A DNA stretch of 64,000 bases, from NCBI RefSeq assembly GCF_030848395.1, contig NZ_JAVDBT010000017.1, forward strand, positions 1 to 64,000. The letters run 5' to 3'. Of this stretch, positions 25,786 through 34,912 are shown piece after piece (within the stretch, counting starts at the first letter, position 1; every line of letters begins with the position of its first letter). This DNA comes from Pseudogemmobacter lacusdianii (GTDB lineage Bacteria > Pseudomonadota > Alphaproteobacteria > Rhodobacterales > Rhodobacteraceae). The notes under the pieces were generated by a model. It did not search any database. It was not told where the DNA came from and was given only the letters and a program-made list of their open reading frames with translations. The translations under genes were made by a program, and so were the position numbers.

Positions 25786-26715
25786 CTATTCGGTGCTGAC
25801 GGCCGGCTTGGCGCGGGTGTCGACGGTAAGCTGGAACACATCGGGGCGGGCGTAATGGCCGGTGGCGTCGAAGTCATATTTCGCGCGCAGGATCTCAGAT
25901 GGGTCGATCGTCGCGTAAAGGATTGTCTCGCCTGTGAAATCCGGCCCGACCAGCACTTTGCCCAAGGGCGAGATGATCGCCGAGCCGCCGCGCATCAGCA
26001 CGGTCTCGGGCGCATCGCCCAAGGCGCATTCATGATCGGCAGGGTAGGCGGCGCGGGTGATGTGCTGGCAGGCGGTGAGTACGAAGGTGCGGCCTTCGAG
26101 GGCGATATGTTGCATCGTTGCCAGCCAAGTGTCGCGATCATCGGCGGTCGGCGCGCAATAAAGGCTGACACCTTGGTGATACATATGCATCCGCAGGGCA
26201 GGCATATAATTCTCCCAGCAGATCACCGCGCCGATGGTGCCGAGCCGGGTTTTGAAGACCGGCAGGGTGGAGCCATCGCCAAAGCCCCAGATCAGCCGCT
26301 CGCCGGCGGTGGGCATCAATTTGCGGTGCTTGCCAACAAGGCCTTTGTCGCCGTCGAAATAGAGGACGGTGCAGTAAAGCGTTGCGCCGTCACGCTCGAT
26401 CACGCCAATGACGGCGAAAGCGCCGGTCTCGGCAGTGGCCTCAGCGAGGATCTGCACCTCGGGGCCGTCAAGGTCGATGGCGGCGGCATGGTAGCGCGCG
26501 AAAGCCTCACGGCCTTCGGGTTTGCGCATGCCGATTGGGGCGCCGAAGCTGGCGCCTTTGGGGTAGCCACCGATCAGCGCCTCGGGGAAGACCACGAGTT
26601 GCGCGCCTTTGGCGGCGGCTTCGCGCAGGCGCTGGGTGGCTTTCTCCGCCGTGGCGAGCGGGTCGGTGGGGAAGGCGGCCATCTGCACGACGGCGGCGGT
26701 GAAGGGTGCGGACAT
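25786..26715 (-). CDS. Nitrilase-family carbon-nitrogen hydrolase
   Basis: 309 residues with the catalytic triad E45 (FPEALIGGYP), K132 (KHRKLMPT) and C166 (CWENYMP). The CWENYM context is that of true nitrilases, which turn a nitrile into the carboxylic acid and ammonia. In an aromatic-acid island it might form an aromatic or aliphatic acid that feeds the pathway. It lies 87 bases after the FAA hydrolase gene, with a repeat element between them. Confidence 0.88.
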   Translation of the reverse strand: MSAPFTAAVVQMAAFPTDPLATAEKATQRLREAAAKGAQLVVFPEALIGGYPKGASFGAPIGMRKPEGREAFARYHAAAIDLDGPEVQILAEATAETGAFAVIGVIERDGATLYCTVLYFDGDKGLVGKHRKLMPTAGERLIWGFGDGSTLPVFKTRLGTIGAVICWENYMPALRMHMYHQGVSLYCAPTADDRDTWLATMQHIALEGRTFVLTACQHITRAAYPADHECALGDAPETVLMRGGSAIISPLGKVLVGPDFTGETILYATIDPSEILRAKYDFDATGHYARPDVFQLTVDTRAKPAVSTE

Positions 26716-26742
26716 GGATGACCTCGGCGCTTTTGGCAGGCG

Positions 26743-26797
26743 CCGGGGGTTTCACACCCCCGGACCCCCGTGGGATATTTAGGGACAGAAAATGAGC
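26743..26797 (+). repeat. Hairpin repeat, copy A (GGGATATTTAGGGACAGAAA)
   Basis: CCGGGGGT/ACCCCCGG hairpin, a second C-rich block, then GGGATATTTAGGGACAGAAA and ATGAGC. It is closely similar to copy B at 33315-33362. On this strand its ATG opens no real gene. It lies right after the stop of the minus-strand FAA hydrolase. Confidence 0.75.
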
Positions 26798-26802
26798 TTT
26801 GG

Positions 26803-27726
26803 TCAGTCTTCGGGCGTGGCGTCGATGACCGGGTGGCGGATGGTGCCGATGCCTTCGACATGGGCCACAACGGTATCGCCGGGTTTGAGCCATTCTTGCG
26901 GATTGCGGCCGGCGCCGACGCCTTCGGGCGTGCCGGAGGCGATGATATCACCCGGTTCCAGCGTGATGCCCGAGGAGATGTCGGCGATCAGATGGTCGAC
27001 CTTGAAGAGCATATGGCGGGTGTTGGAGCGCTGCTTTTCGACGCCATTGACGGTGAGCCAGAGGTCGAGGGCTTGCGGATCGGGGATCTCATCGGCGGTG
27101 ATGATGCAAGGGCCGAAAGGGGCGTATGTGTCCATACCCTTGGAGAAGATCCATTGCCCGGCGCGGCGGTTGTCGCGGGCGGAGATGTCGATCATCACCG
27201 AATAGCCGAAGACATGGTTGAGCGCGTCTTCGCGGCGGATGCGGCGGGCGGTGGTGCCGATGATCACCGCGAGTTCGACTTCCCAATCCAGCTGCTGGGT
27301 GATGTTACGATTGTGCTCAATACCATCGCCCGGGCCAATCACCGAGGTGGGGGGCTTTGAGAAGACCACCGGCTGTTTCGGCAGGTCTTTCGAGGTGTCG
27401 AGAGAGGCCGCCGATTCCGCGACATGTTCGACATAGTTAAGCCCGATGCCGAAGATGTTCTTCCGTGGGCGCGGGATCGGGGCGAGGAGTTTGACATTGG
27501 CCAAATGGGTTGCGGTGCCGGGGGCGTAGCGGCCTTCGGCTTCCTCAAGGCATTCTTGCAGCGCCTCCAGCCCCGGGCGGCCAAGGTCGATCAGGCTGAG
27601 CATGTTGTCGGGTAGATCTTCGCCTTGCGAAGCGGCCAGCCCTTCGACATCCACCACCAGATCGCCGTCGATCACGCCCAGACGGGCCTCTGCCTCGATC
27701 GAGGCGCGATAGGTTACAAGTTTCAT
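26803..27726 (-). CDS. FAA-hydrolase family enzyme, likely fumarylpyruvate/maleylpyruvate hydrolase
   Basis: 307 residues. The fumarylacetoacetate-hydrolase fold is shown by GIGLNYVEHVAES and the metal-binding DWEVELAVIIG, with YSVMIDISARD after it. Located ten bases after gentisate 1,2-dioxygenase, it should cleave the ring-opened product to pyruvate and fumarate or malate. The ATG at 27726 (MKLVTYRAS) is the family start. No glutathione-dependent maleylpyruvate isomerase is present in the window, so direct maleylpyruvate hydrolysis or an unlinked isomerase must be assumed. Confidence 0.87.
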   Translation of the reverse strand: MKLVTYRASIEAEARLGVIDGDLVVDVEGLAASQGEDLPDNMLSLIDLGRPGLEALQECLEEAEGRYAPGTATHLANVKLLAPIPRPRKNIFGIGLNYVEHVAESAASLDTSKDLPKQPVVFSKPPTSVIGPGDGIEHNRNITQQLDWEVELAVIIGTTARRIRREDALNHVFGYSVMIDISARDNRRAGQWIFSKGMDTYAPFGPCIITADEIPDPQALDLWLTVNGVEKQRSNTRHMLFKVDHLIADISSGITLEPGDIIASGTPEGVGAGRNPQEWLKPGDTVVAHVEGIGTIRHPVIDATPED

Positions 27727-27736
27727 CTGATCGTCC

Positions 27737-28852
27737 TTAAAGCAGGGGCTGGTGGCCGGAGTTGTCGGCAAGCGCCTCTTCGCGGTAAAGGCCAAGCGCG
27801 CGCATCACCGGCAGGTCGTTGAGGCAGAAAAGGCAGGCGTCGTCGCGGTCCGACAAGTTGACATGCTCATGCCAAGCCCATGAGGGGACACAGAAAATGT
27901 CACGCTCGGACCAGTCAAAGCGCTTGCCGTTGATCACCGAATAGCCGCGCCCTTTGGCGACATGGTAAAGGTAGCTGCCGGTGTGGCGATGCGCCTTGGT
28001 CGCCTCACCGGGGCGCAGCATCTGCATCGAGGCGCCAAGTGTTTGCATCACGGGGCCATTGGTCACCGGGTTCACATATTCCATCATCACCCCGTCATAG
28101 GGGCTGCCCGCAGTGGCGGCGGAATATTTGGTTAATGCCTCATAGGTCGGCGCCCATTCATATTTGAACATCGGGCTATAGCCCTTGCGCCAGCTCTCGC
28201 CGTAAGGGGTGAGGCCCGCATTGCCCCAAGTTTTGGTCATATCATCGACGGCAAAGCCGACGGCTTGGTTCATATCGGGATGAACCTCGTAGAAATTCGC
28301 CTCCATCGCATTGACGAAGGGGATGTCGAGACCGTCTTGCCAGAGGCAGAGCGAGCCATCCTCGGAGACGCCATGTTCGTGCCAAGTGCCATTGGGGGTC
28401 AGGACGAAATCATTGGCGCCGAGGGTCATTTTATGGCCGTCAACCACGGTATAGGCGCCGGTGCCTTCCATGATGAAGCGGATGGCGCTGGCGGAATGGC
28501 GATGCGCGCCCGCAACTTCCCCGGGGTTCATCACTTGCAGGCCGGCATAGATCCAGCCCACGGCTGCGGCCACATCCGAGCGGCCGGGGTTGTTGAGATA
28601 GATCACCCGGCGACCGGCTTTCTCCGGCGTCACCAGATCGACTGAGCGGATCACATGGTCGCGCAAGTCCTTGTAACGCCAGAGCATTGGCAGGGACTGC
28701 GACTTCGGCGCCCAAGGCTCGATCTTATTGGCCACGGTCCAAAGCGCGCCAGCGCTGAAGCTTTCCAGCTCGTCGTAATAGGCCAAAAGCTCGGGCGTGT
28801 CTTCGACATTGGCGCGGCCCGCCACGTCCTCTCGGTGATTTTCGCGTGCCAT
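27737..28852 (-). CDS. Gentisate 1,2-dioxygenase
   Basis: 371 residues, a bicupin protein. The first cupin has HRHSASAIRFIMEG with WHEHG, and the second HRHTGSYLYHVAKGRG with WHEH; the histidines of the first bind the catalytic iron. It opens gentisate between C1 and C2 to maleylpyruvate. The start is the ATG at 28852 with GGGGGAAG upstream; an in-frame extension to 28999 runs through the promoter region and is not used. First gene of the minus arm, divergent from the fused monooxygenase. Confidence 0.9.
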   Translation of the reverse strand: MARENHREDVAGRANVEDTPELLAYYDELESFSAGALWTVANKIEPWAPKSQSLPMLWRYKDLRDHVIRSVDLVTPEKAGRRVIYLNNPGRSDVAAAVGWIYAGLQVMNPGEVAGAHRHSASAIRFIMEGTGAYTVVDGHKMTLGANDFVLTPNGTWHEHGVSEDGSLCLWQDGLDIPFVNAMEANFYEVHPDMNQAVGFAVDDMTKTWGNAGLTPYGESWRKGYSPMFKYEWAPTYEALTKYSAATAGSPYDGVMMEYVNPVTNGPVMQTLGASMQMLRPGEATKAHRHTGSYLYHVAKGRGYSVINGKRFDWSERDIFCVPSWAWHEHVNLSDRDDACLFCLNDLPVMRALGLYREEALADNSGHQPLL

Positions 28853-28916
28853 AGCTTCCCCCCTCCGGATGCGATTGTCCGCAGTTTGGGTTAAGTATTT
28901 GTCGATTACAATTAAA

Positions 28917-28978
28917 ATTATCGATAATAATCCGCGCAGTGCTGCAATGTGCTTCAAGTCTAAAACTTTAAGCTTGAA
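28917..28978. promoter_or_regulatory. Candidate operators in the divergent aromatic promoter region
   Basis: The 186 bases between the divergent arms hold a perfect 12-base palindrome ATTATCGATAAT (28917-28928) in an AT-rich block, and a spaced inverted repeat TTCAAG (28953-28958) / CTTGAA (28973-28978). Either is a reasonable site for the MarR regulator encoded at 32061, which would control both arms at once. Confidence 0.45.
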
Positions 28979-29038
28979 ATGAATCGGACAAGCTGCCACG
29001 CTTTCTTCAAATCATATGACCGTGAGGGGGATTCGGCG

Positions 29039-31324
29039 ATGAAGGTGCTTTGCCTTGGTGGGGGTCCGGCTGGTCTTTACTTCGCGATTTCAATGAAATT
29101 GCGCGATCCGTCGCATCAGGTGACGGTGCTTGAGCGCAATAAGGCCAATGATACCTTTGGCTGGGGCGTGGTGCTGTCGGATGACGCGCTGGGCCGGATG
29201 CAGAAGAACGACCCGATCTCGACCGATGCGATCCGCAGCCATTTCGCCTATTGGGACGATATTGCGGTGGTGCATGACGGGGTGCGCACGGTCTCGGGCG
29301 GGCATGGCTTTGCCGGGATTGGCCGCAAGCAGATGCTGATCCTCTTGCAGGCTAGGGCGCGCGAGTTGGGCGTTGAGATGCTCTTCGAGACCACCTTCCG
29401 CTCGGCTGAAGATTACCGCAAGGATTATGACCTTGTGGTGGCGACCGATGGCATCAACTCCTTGGTGCGCAACGAATATAAGGATGTGTTCCGCCCCGAT
29501 ATCGACACCCGCAAGTGCAAATTCGTCTGGCTCGGCACGCATCAGAAATTTGACGACGCCTTCACCTTTATCTTTGAGAAGACCGAACATGGCTGGGTCT
29601 GGGCCCATGTCTACCAGTTCGACGACAACACCGCGACCTTCATCGTCGAGACCTTGCCCGAGACTTGGGACAAGCTTGGCTTTGAGGCGATGACCAAGGA
29701 AGACACCGTCGAGACCTGCCGCAAGATCTTTGAGCGGCATCTGGGCGGGCATGATCTGATGTCCAATGCGGCGCATTTGCGCGGCTCGGCGGTTTGGATG
29801 CAATTCCCGCGGGTGATCTGCGAGAAATGGTATCATGAGAATGTCGTGCTGATGGGCGATGCGGCGGCGACGGGGCATTTCTCGATCGGCTCCGGCTCGC
29901 GGCTGGCCTTCGATTCTGCGATTGCTTTGGCGGAATATTTGCATTCCGAGCCGGATATGCAGGCGGCGTTTGAGCGTTACCAAGAAGAGCGCCGGGTTGA
30001 GGTGCTGCGCCTGCAATCGGCGGCGCGCAACTCCTTGGAATGGTTCGAACAAGTCGAGCGCTATTTGCCGCTCGACCCAACCCAATTCGCCTATTCGCTG
30101 CTGACCCGCAGCCAGCGCATCAGCCATGAGAACCTGCGCCTGCGTGACCCGGAATGGCTGGCCGAGGCCGAGGATTGGTTCCAAGCGCAAGCCGGTGGGC
30201 AAAAGGGCCGTCGCCCGATGTTTGCGCCTTTCAAGCTGCGCGACATGCAGCTGAAAAACCGCATCGTTCTGTCGCCGATGGCGCAATATAAGGCCGTGGA
30301 CGGCATGCCCAATGATTGGCATTTCGTGCATTACGCCGAGCGCGCCAAGGGTGGGGCGGCGCTGATCTACACCGAGATGACCTGCGTCTCGCCCGAAGGC
30401 CGCATCACCCCCGGTTGCCCCGGTCTTTACACGCCCGAGCAAGAGGCGGCATGGAAGCGGCTGGCCGATTTCATCCATGCCGAGACCACGGCGAAATTCT
30501 GCATCCAGATCGGCCATGCCGGGCGCAAGGGCAGCACCTGCGTGCCATGGGATGGCGGGATTGACGCGCCTTTGGCTTCGGGCAATTGGCAGACGCTGGC
30601 ACCCTCGGCCTTGCCCTATAAGCCTGCCAATGCCGCTCCGAAGGCGATGGACCGCGCCGATATGGATATGGTGACGGCGCAATTCGTGGCCTCGACCGAG
30701 ATGGCCAATCGCGCTGGCGTCGATATGGTCGAGATGCATGCCGCACATGGCTATTTGCTGGCGGAATTTATCTCGCCGATCACCAACCAGCGCAGCGACG
30801 CATATGGCGGCAGCTTGGAAAACCGCATGCGCTATCCGTTGGAGGTGTTCCAAGCGATGCGCGCGGTTTGGCCCAGCGAGAAGCCCATGGCGGTGCGGAT
30901 TTCGGCGCATGATTGGATTGACGGCGGGGTAACCCCGGAAGAAGCGGTTGAGATCGCGCGTCAGTTCCGCGCGGCGGGGGCGGATATCATCGATGTCTCC
31001 TCGGGCCAGACCGATCCGGCTGAAAAGCCGATTTACGGCCGGATGTTCCAGACGCCCTTCAGCGACCGGATCCGCAATGAGGCGGGCATCCCCACGATGA
31101 CCGTCGGTAATATTTCCGATTGGGATCAGGTGAATGGCATCTTGATGGCGGGGCGCGCCGATCTGGTTTGCCTTGCCCGGATGCATCTTGCCGATCCCTA
31201 TTGGACGCTGCATGCCGCAGCCGAGCAGGGGGATCAGGCCAGCGAATGGCCCGCCCCCTATAAGGGCGGCCGCGATCTTCTCTTCCGGCTGCGTGAACGG
31301 CAGGAGGCACAGATCCGGGCATGA
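29039..31324 (+). CDS. Fused flavin monooxygenase/OYE: salicylyl-CoA 5-hydroxylase or 2-aminobenzoyl-CoA monooxygenase/reductase
   Basis: 761 residues, two enzymes in one chain. Residues 1 to about 380 are an FAD aromatic hydroxylase (GGGPAG at 7-12, and MGDAAATGHFS with the FAD-binding GD). From about 397 to the end is an Old Yellow Enzyme-type FMN reductase (MFAPFKLRDMQLKNRIVLSPM, HAAHGYLLAEFISP). This fusion is known from 2-aminobenzoyl-CoA monooxygenase/reductase of Azoarcus and is often annotated as bifunctional salicylyl-CoA 5-hydroxylase. The neighbours support both readings: gentisate dioxygenase for salicylate, beta-oxidation-like enzymes for 2-aminobenzoate. The ATG at 29039 has GAGGGGG upstream. 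Confidence 0.88.
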   Translation: MKVLCLGGGPAGLYFAISMKLRDPSHQVTVLERNKANDTFGWGVVLSDDALGRMQKNDPISTDAIRSHFAYWDDIAVVHDGVRTVSGGHGFAGIGRKQMLILLQARARELGVEMLFETTFRSAEDYRKDYDLVVATDGINSLVRNEYKDVFRPDIDTRKCKFVWLGTHQKFDDAFTFIFEKTEHGWVWAHVYQFDDNTATFIVETLPETWDKLGFEAMTKEDTVETCRKIFERHLGGHDLMSNAAHLRGSAVWMQFPRVICEKWYHENVVLMGDAAATGHFSIGSGSRLAFDSAIALAEYLHSEPDMQAAFERYQEERRVEVLRLQSAARNSLEWFEQVERYLPLDPTQFAYSLLTRSQRISHENLRLRDPEWLAEAEDWFQAQAGGQKGRRPMFAPFKLRDMQLKNRIVLSPMAQYKAVDGMPNDWHFVHYAERAKGGAALIYTEMTCVSPEGRITPGCPGLYTPEQEAAWKRLADFIHAETTAKFCIQIGHAGRKGSTCVPWDGGIDAPLASGNWQTLAPSALPYKPANAAPKAMDRADMDMVTAQFVASTEMANRAGVDMVEMHAAHGYLLAEFISPITNQRSDAYGGSLENRMRYPLEVFQAMRAVWPSEKPMAVRISAHDWIDGGVTPEEAVEIARQFRAAGADIIDVSSGQTDPAEKPIYGRMFQTPFSDRIRNEAGIPTMTVGNISDWDQVNGILMAGRADLVCLARMHLADPYWTLHAAAEQGDQASEWPAPYKGGRDLLFRLRERQEAQIRA

Positions 31325-32064
31325 CAGCGGTTGCGGGTAAACGCGTTTTGGTGACAGGCGGCGGCTCGGGCGTGGGGGCAGCGCTTGCGCTGGCTTTTGC
31401 CGGGGCAGGGGCAGAGGTGGTGATCTCTGGCCGCAGGCGGGCGGCGCTGGAGGGGACGGCTGCCCGCCACCCCGCTATTCAGCTGGTTGAGGCGGATGTG
31501 ACGGATGAGGCCTCGGTTCAGGCGATGTTCGCCGCCGCTGGGCCTTGTGAAATTGTCATTGCCAATGCCGGAGCGGCGGAGAGCGCGCCTTTCGGGCGCA
31601 TCACTTTGGATCAATGGAATGCGATGCTGGCGGTGAACCTTACCGGCACTTTTCTGACCTTCCGCGAAGGGTTGGCCCAGATGCCGGGCTGGGGGCGGCT
31701 GATCGCCGTTGCCTCAACCGCGGGGCTGAAGGGCTATGGCTATGTCGCGCCCTATGCCGCTGCCAAACATGGCGTGGTTGGGCTTTGCCGATCCTTGGCG
31801 CTGGAGGTTGCGAAAAAGCCCATTACGGTCAATGCCTTGTGCCCGGGGTTCTTGGATACCGAGATGACCGATCGCTCGGTCGAGAACATCAGCGCCAAGA
31901 CCGGGATGAACACTGACGAGGCCCGCGCCAGTCTTGCAGCGCATAACCCGCAAAAGCGGCTTATCCAGCCCGCCGAGGTCGTCTCGGCCGCCATGTGGCT
32001 GTGCGCGCCGGGCGCTGAGGGCATCAACGGCCAGGCCCTTGCCATCGCGGGGGGCGAGCTATGA
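31321..32064 (+). CDS. SDR-family dehydrogenase
   Basis: 247 residues, classical short-chain dehydrogenase with TGGGSGVGAALAL (cofactor), NAG, the catalytic YAAAKHG tyrosine/lysine pair and the PGFLDTEMT segment. It overlaps the monooxygenase stop (ATGA) and the MarR start (ATGA). In a 2-aminobenzoyl-CoA type route it would oxidise a 3-hydroxyacyl-CoA after hydration; in a salicylate route its role is unclear. Confidence 0.85.
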   Translation: MTAVAGKRVLVTGGGSGVGAALALAFAGAGAEVVISGRRRAALEGTAARHPAIQLVEADVTDEASVQAMFAAAGPCEIVIANAGAAESAPFGRITLDQWNAMLAVNLTGTFLTFREGLAQMPGWGRLIAVASTAGLKGYGYVAPYAAAKHGVVGLCRSLALEVAKKPITVNALCPGFLDTEMTDRSVENISAKTGMNTDEARASLAAHNPQKRLIQPAEVVSAAMWLCAPGAEGINGQALAIAGGEL

Positions 32065-32498
32065 GTGAGCTTTCCAAACGCCGATTGAAGACTTGGATCC
32101 GGCTTTTGGGCGTCACCCGCGCCGCAGAAGCCGAACTGCGTGAGTTCTTGCGCCTGCAACACGACACCACCTTGCCGCGTTTCGACGTGATGGCAGCACT
32201 TTGGCGGCGCCGCGAGGGGCTGACGATGTCCGAGCTGTCGCGCATGTTGTTGGTTTCAAACGGCAATGCCACCGCAGTGGTGGACCGGCTGGAAAAAGAC
32301 GGGCTGGCCCGCCGCCGCCCTTCCGAGACCGACCGCCGCACGGTCTTTGTCGATCTGACCGAAGAAGGCCTGCGGGCCTTTGAGGGGATGGCAGAGGGCC
32401 ATGAGATGGAGGTGGACCGGCTGCTCTCGGATCTGGATGACGCGGATCTTGAGGCGATGGTGACCCTGCTGCGTAAGATGAAGAAGGACCGCAAATGA
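32061..32498 (+). CDS. MarR-family transcriptional regulator
   Basis: 145 residues with the MarR winged helix: [10 protein letters not shown], then [32 protein letters not shown] as recognition helix and the wing [17 protein letters not shown]. It probably represses the aromatic operon and is released by an aryl-CoA or aromatic acid. Its gene is inside the operon, overlapped by both neighbours, so it is likely autoregulated from the divergent region at 28853-29038. Confidence 0.9.
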   Translation: MSELSKRRLKTWIRLLGVTRAAEAELREFLRLQHDTTLPRFDVMAALWRRREGLTMSELSRMLLVSNGNATAVVDRLEKDGLARRRPSETDRRTVFVDLTEEGLRAFEGMAEGHEMEVDRLLSDLDDADLEAMVTLLRKMKKDRK

Positions 32499-33307
32499 CC
32501 AAGATGGCAGAGCTGAAGCCGCAGAACTTTCTGCTCGACGTGCAGGATCGGGTGGCCGTTGTCCGGTTGAACCGGCCCGAGCGGAAAAACCCGCTGACCT
32601 TCGCAAGCTATGCCGAGCTGCGCGATATGTTCCGCGATATGGTCTATGCGGAAGACGTGGACGTTGTGGTTTTCGCCTCGCAGGGCGGCAATTTTTGCTC
32701 GGGCGGCGATGTGCATGAGATCATCGGCCCGCTGATCGGCCTGCCGATGAAGGATCTTCTGGCCTTTACCCGGATGACCGGGGATTTGGTCAAGGCGATG
32801 ATTTCTTGCGGAAAACCGATCATTTCCGCGGTGGATGGCGTGGCGGTGGGGGCGGGTGCGATCATCGCCATGGCCTCGGATCTGCGGATTGCCACGCCCG
32901 AGGCGAAATGTGCATTTCTCTTCACTCGCGTCGGGCTGGCGGGCTGCGACATGGGCGCTTGCGCGATGCTGCCGCGGATCATCGGGCAGGGCCGCGCGGC
33001 CGAACTTCTCTACACCGGCCGGGCGATGGGCGCGGAAGAGGGCGCGGCTTGGGGTTTTTGGAATGCGCTGCATGCAGCCGAAGATCTTGAGGCAGAGGCA
33101 ATGAAACTGGCCCGCCGTTTGGCCGCCGGTCCGACCTTCGCGCATGGCATCACCAAGACCCAGTTGAACCAAGAGTGGAACATGGGACTGGAGCAGGCGA
33201 TCGAGGCCGAGGCGCAGGCCCAAGCCATCTGCATGCAGACCGAGGATTTCAATCGCGCCTACAAAGCCTTCGTTGCGAAAGAAAAGCCGGTTTTCGAAGG
33301 CAATTGA
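32495..33307 (+). CDS. Enoyl-CoA hydratase/isomerase family protein
   Basis: 270 residues of the crotonase family: [17 protein letters not shown] forms part of the oxyanion hole, and [34 protein letters not shown] is the second. Expected to hydrate an alicyclic enoyl-CoA made by the fused monooxygenase/reductase. Coupled to marR by ATGA. After it comes a repeat hairpin that separates it from the acyl-CoA dehydrogenase. Confidence 0.87.
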   Translation: MTKMAELKPQNFLLDVQDRVAVVRLNRPERKNPLTFASYAELRDMFRDMVYAEDVDVVVFASQGGNFCSGGDVHEIIGPLIGLPMKDLLAFTRMTGDLVKAMISCGKPIISAVDGVAVGAGAIIAMASDLRIATPEAKCAFLFTRVGLAGCDMGACAMLPRIIGQGRAAELLYTGRAMGAEEGAAWGFWNALHAAEDLEAEAMKLARRLAAGPTFAHGITKTQLNQEWNMGLEQAIEAEAQAQAICMQTEDFNRAYKAFVAKEKPVFEGN

Positions 33308-33314
33308 GGCAAGG

Positions 33315-33362
33315 CCGGGGCTCTGCCCCGGACCCCGGGATATTTAGAGACAGAAATTGAGC
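33315..33362 (+). repeat. Hairpin repeat, copy B, carrying the next start codon
   Basis: CCGGGGCTCTGCCCCGG hairpin, ACCCCGGGATATTTAGAGACAGAAA and TTGAGC. It matches copy A at 26743-26797 with few changes. The TTG at 33357-33359 is the apparent start of the acyl-CoA dehydrogenase, so the element seems to provide its start region. Confidence 0.75.
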
Positions 33363-34502
33363 GACAGCAGCTTTCTGAATTGGCCGTTTTTTGAAGAGCG
33401 TCACCGGGTGTTGGCGGCGGCTTTGGAAGGCTGGTGCGCTTCGCATTTGCCGGTGGATCATTCGGATGTGGATGCGGCCTGTAAGGGGCTGGTGGCGGCT
33501 TTGGGGGCGGCGGGGTTCTTGCAGCCTTCGGGGGCCGGGGCCGGGGAAAAGCTGGATGTGCGCAGCCTATGCCTGATCCGCGAGACCTTGGCGCGGCACG
33601 ATGCTTTGGCGGATTTCTCCTTTGCTATGCAAGGGCTTGGCATGGGAGCGGTGTCTTTGTTTGGCACCGAAGAGCAGCGGCTTTGGTTGGAGAAGACCCG
33701 TGCCGGAAAGGCGATTGCGGCCTTTGCTTTGACCGAGCCGGGCTCGGGCTCGGATGTCGCCAATACCGCGACTTTGGCCGAGAAGGTTGAGGGTGGTTAT
33801 CGGCTGAGCGGCGAGAAGACCTATATCTCGAACGGCGGCATTGCCGATGTCTATGTGATTTTCGCGCGCACGGGCGAGGCACCGGGCGCACGGGGCCTCT
33901 CGGCGTTTTTGATGCCGGCGGATGTGGCGGGCCTGACCATCGCCGAGCGCATTGAGGTGATCGCGCCCCATCCTTTGGCGCGGCTGAAGCTTGAGGGGGT
34001 GTTCCTGCCCGAGAGCGCTTTGATCGGCAAAGCTGGCGAGGGCTTTAAGCTGGCTATGTCGGTCTTGGATGTCTTCCGCTCGACCGTAGGGGCGGCGGCT
34101 TTGGGCATGGCGCGCCGGGCTTTGGATGAGGCGCTTGCGCGGGTGCAGGCGCGCAAGATCCAAGGCGAGCCTTTGGCCAATTTGCAGATGGTGCAGGGGC
34201 ATTTGGCGGATATGGCGCTGAAGGTGGATGCGGCGGCCTTGCTGGTCTACCGCGCCGCTTGGACCAAGGACCAGGGCGCTGCCCGCGTCAGCCGCGAGGC
34301 GGCGATGGCCAAGCTTTATGCTACCGAGGCCGCGCAAGAGGTGATCGATGCCGCCTTGCAATTGCATGGCGGGGACGGCGTGCGCCACGGCATGAAAGTG
34401 GAAGAGCTTTACCGCGATATCAGAGCCTTGCGGATCTACGAAGGCGCCAGCGACGTGCAGCGCGTGGTGATTGCGCGCACCATTTTGGGAGAGGCGCGAT
34501 GA
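33357..34502 (+). CDS. Acyl-CoA dehydrogenase
   Basis: 381 residues, with [15 protein letters not shown] and the later [17 protein letters not shown] of the FAD-binding middle domain, and [35 protein letters not shown] containing the catalytic region near the C-terminus. It starts at a TTG embedded in repeat copy B ([11 protein letters not shown]). Likely role: oxidation of an alicyclic acyl-CoA or removal of two hydrogens in the degradation of the reduced aromatic ring. The stop overlaps the thioesterase start (ATGA). Confidence 0.87.
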   Translation: MSDSSFLNWPFFEERHRVLAAALEGWCASHLPVDHSDVDAACKGLVAALGAAGFLQPSGAGAGEKLDVRSLCLIRETLARHDALADFSFAMQGLGMGAVSLFGTEEQRLWLEKTRAGKAIAAFALTEPGSGSDVANTATLAEKVEGGYRLSGEKTYISNGGIADVYVIFARTGEAPGARGLSAFLMPADVAGLTIAERIEVIAPHPLARLKLEGVFLPESALIGKAGEGFKLAMSVLDVFRSTVGAAALGMARRALDEALARVQARKIQGEPLANLQMVQGHLADMALKVDAAALLVYRAAWTKDQGAARVSREAAMAKLYATEAAQEVIDAALQLHGGDGVRHGMKVEELYRDIRALRIYEGASDVQRVVIARTILGEAR

Positions 34503-34912
34503 TCTTTCGCCAGCCGATCCGCATCGAGTTTAACCATTGCGACCCGGCGGGGATCGTTTTCTATCCGCGCTATTTTGAGATGACGAACTCGGTTTGCCAA
34601 AGCTTTTGCCGCGAGATCATCGGCCATTCCTATGCCGAGATGATGGCGCGCGGGCAGGGGCTGCCGGCGGCCAATATTGCGGTGAACTTCCATCTGCCGA
34701 GCCGTCTTGAAGAGGTGCTTGATTGGCGGATGCAGGTCACCCGGCTTGGAGGCTCATCGCTCGCTTGCCGGTTGGAGGCGCATTGCGACGGCACCCATCG
34801 GCTGACCGCCGATCTGACCTTGGTCTTCGTCGCGGACGGCAGACCCTACCCCTGGCCGCAAGAGCTGCGCGACCGGATCACTGCTTTTATGGAGGCCCCT
34901 GATGAGCCATGA
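34499..34912 (+). CDS. 4-hydroxybenzoyl-CoA-type thioesterase
   Basis: 137 residues, hotdog fold, with the active-site motif [18 protein letters not shown] (D17). It would release an aryl-CoA as free acid. In a salicylate pathway that is exactly the step gentisyl-CoA to gentisate, which would then meet the divergent gentisate dioxygenase; in the 2-aminobenzoate pathway it could clear dead-end CoA esters. The ATG at 34499 overlaps the dehydrogenase stop. Confidence 0.87.
   Translation: MIFRQPIRIEFNHCDPAGIVFYPRYFEMTNSVCQSFCREIIGHSYAEMMARGQGLPAANIAVNFHLPSRLEEVLDWRMQVTRLGGSSLACRLEAHCDGTHRLTADLTLVFVADGRPYPWPQELRDRITAFMEAPDEP

Noticed and set aside
28852-28999. Longer N-terminus for gentisate dioxygenase up to 28999
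   Set aside because: It would extend through the AT-rich divergent promoter region and the family starts at 28852.
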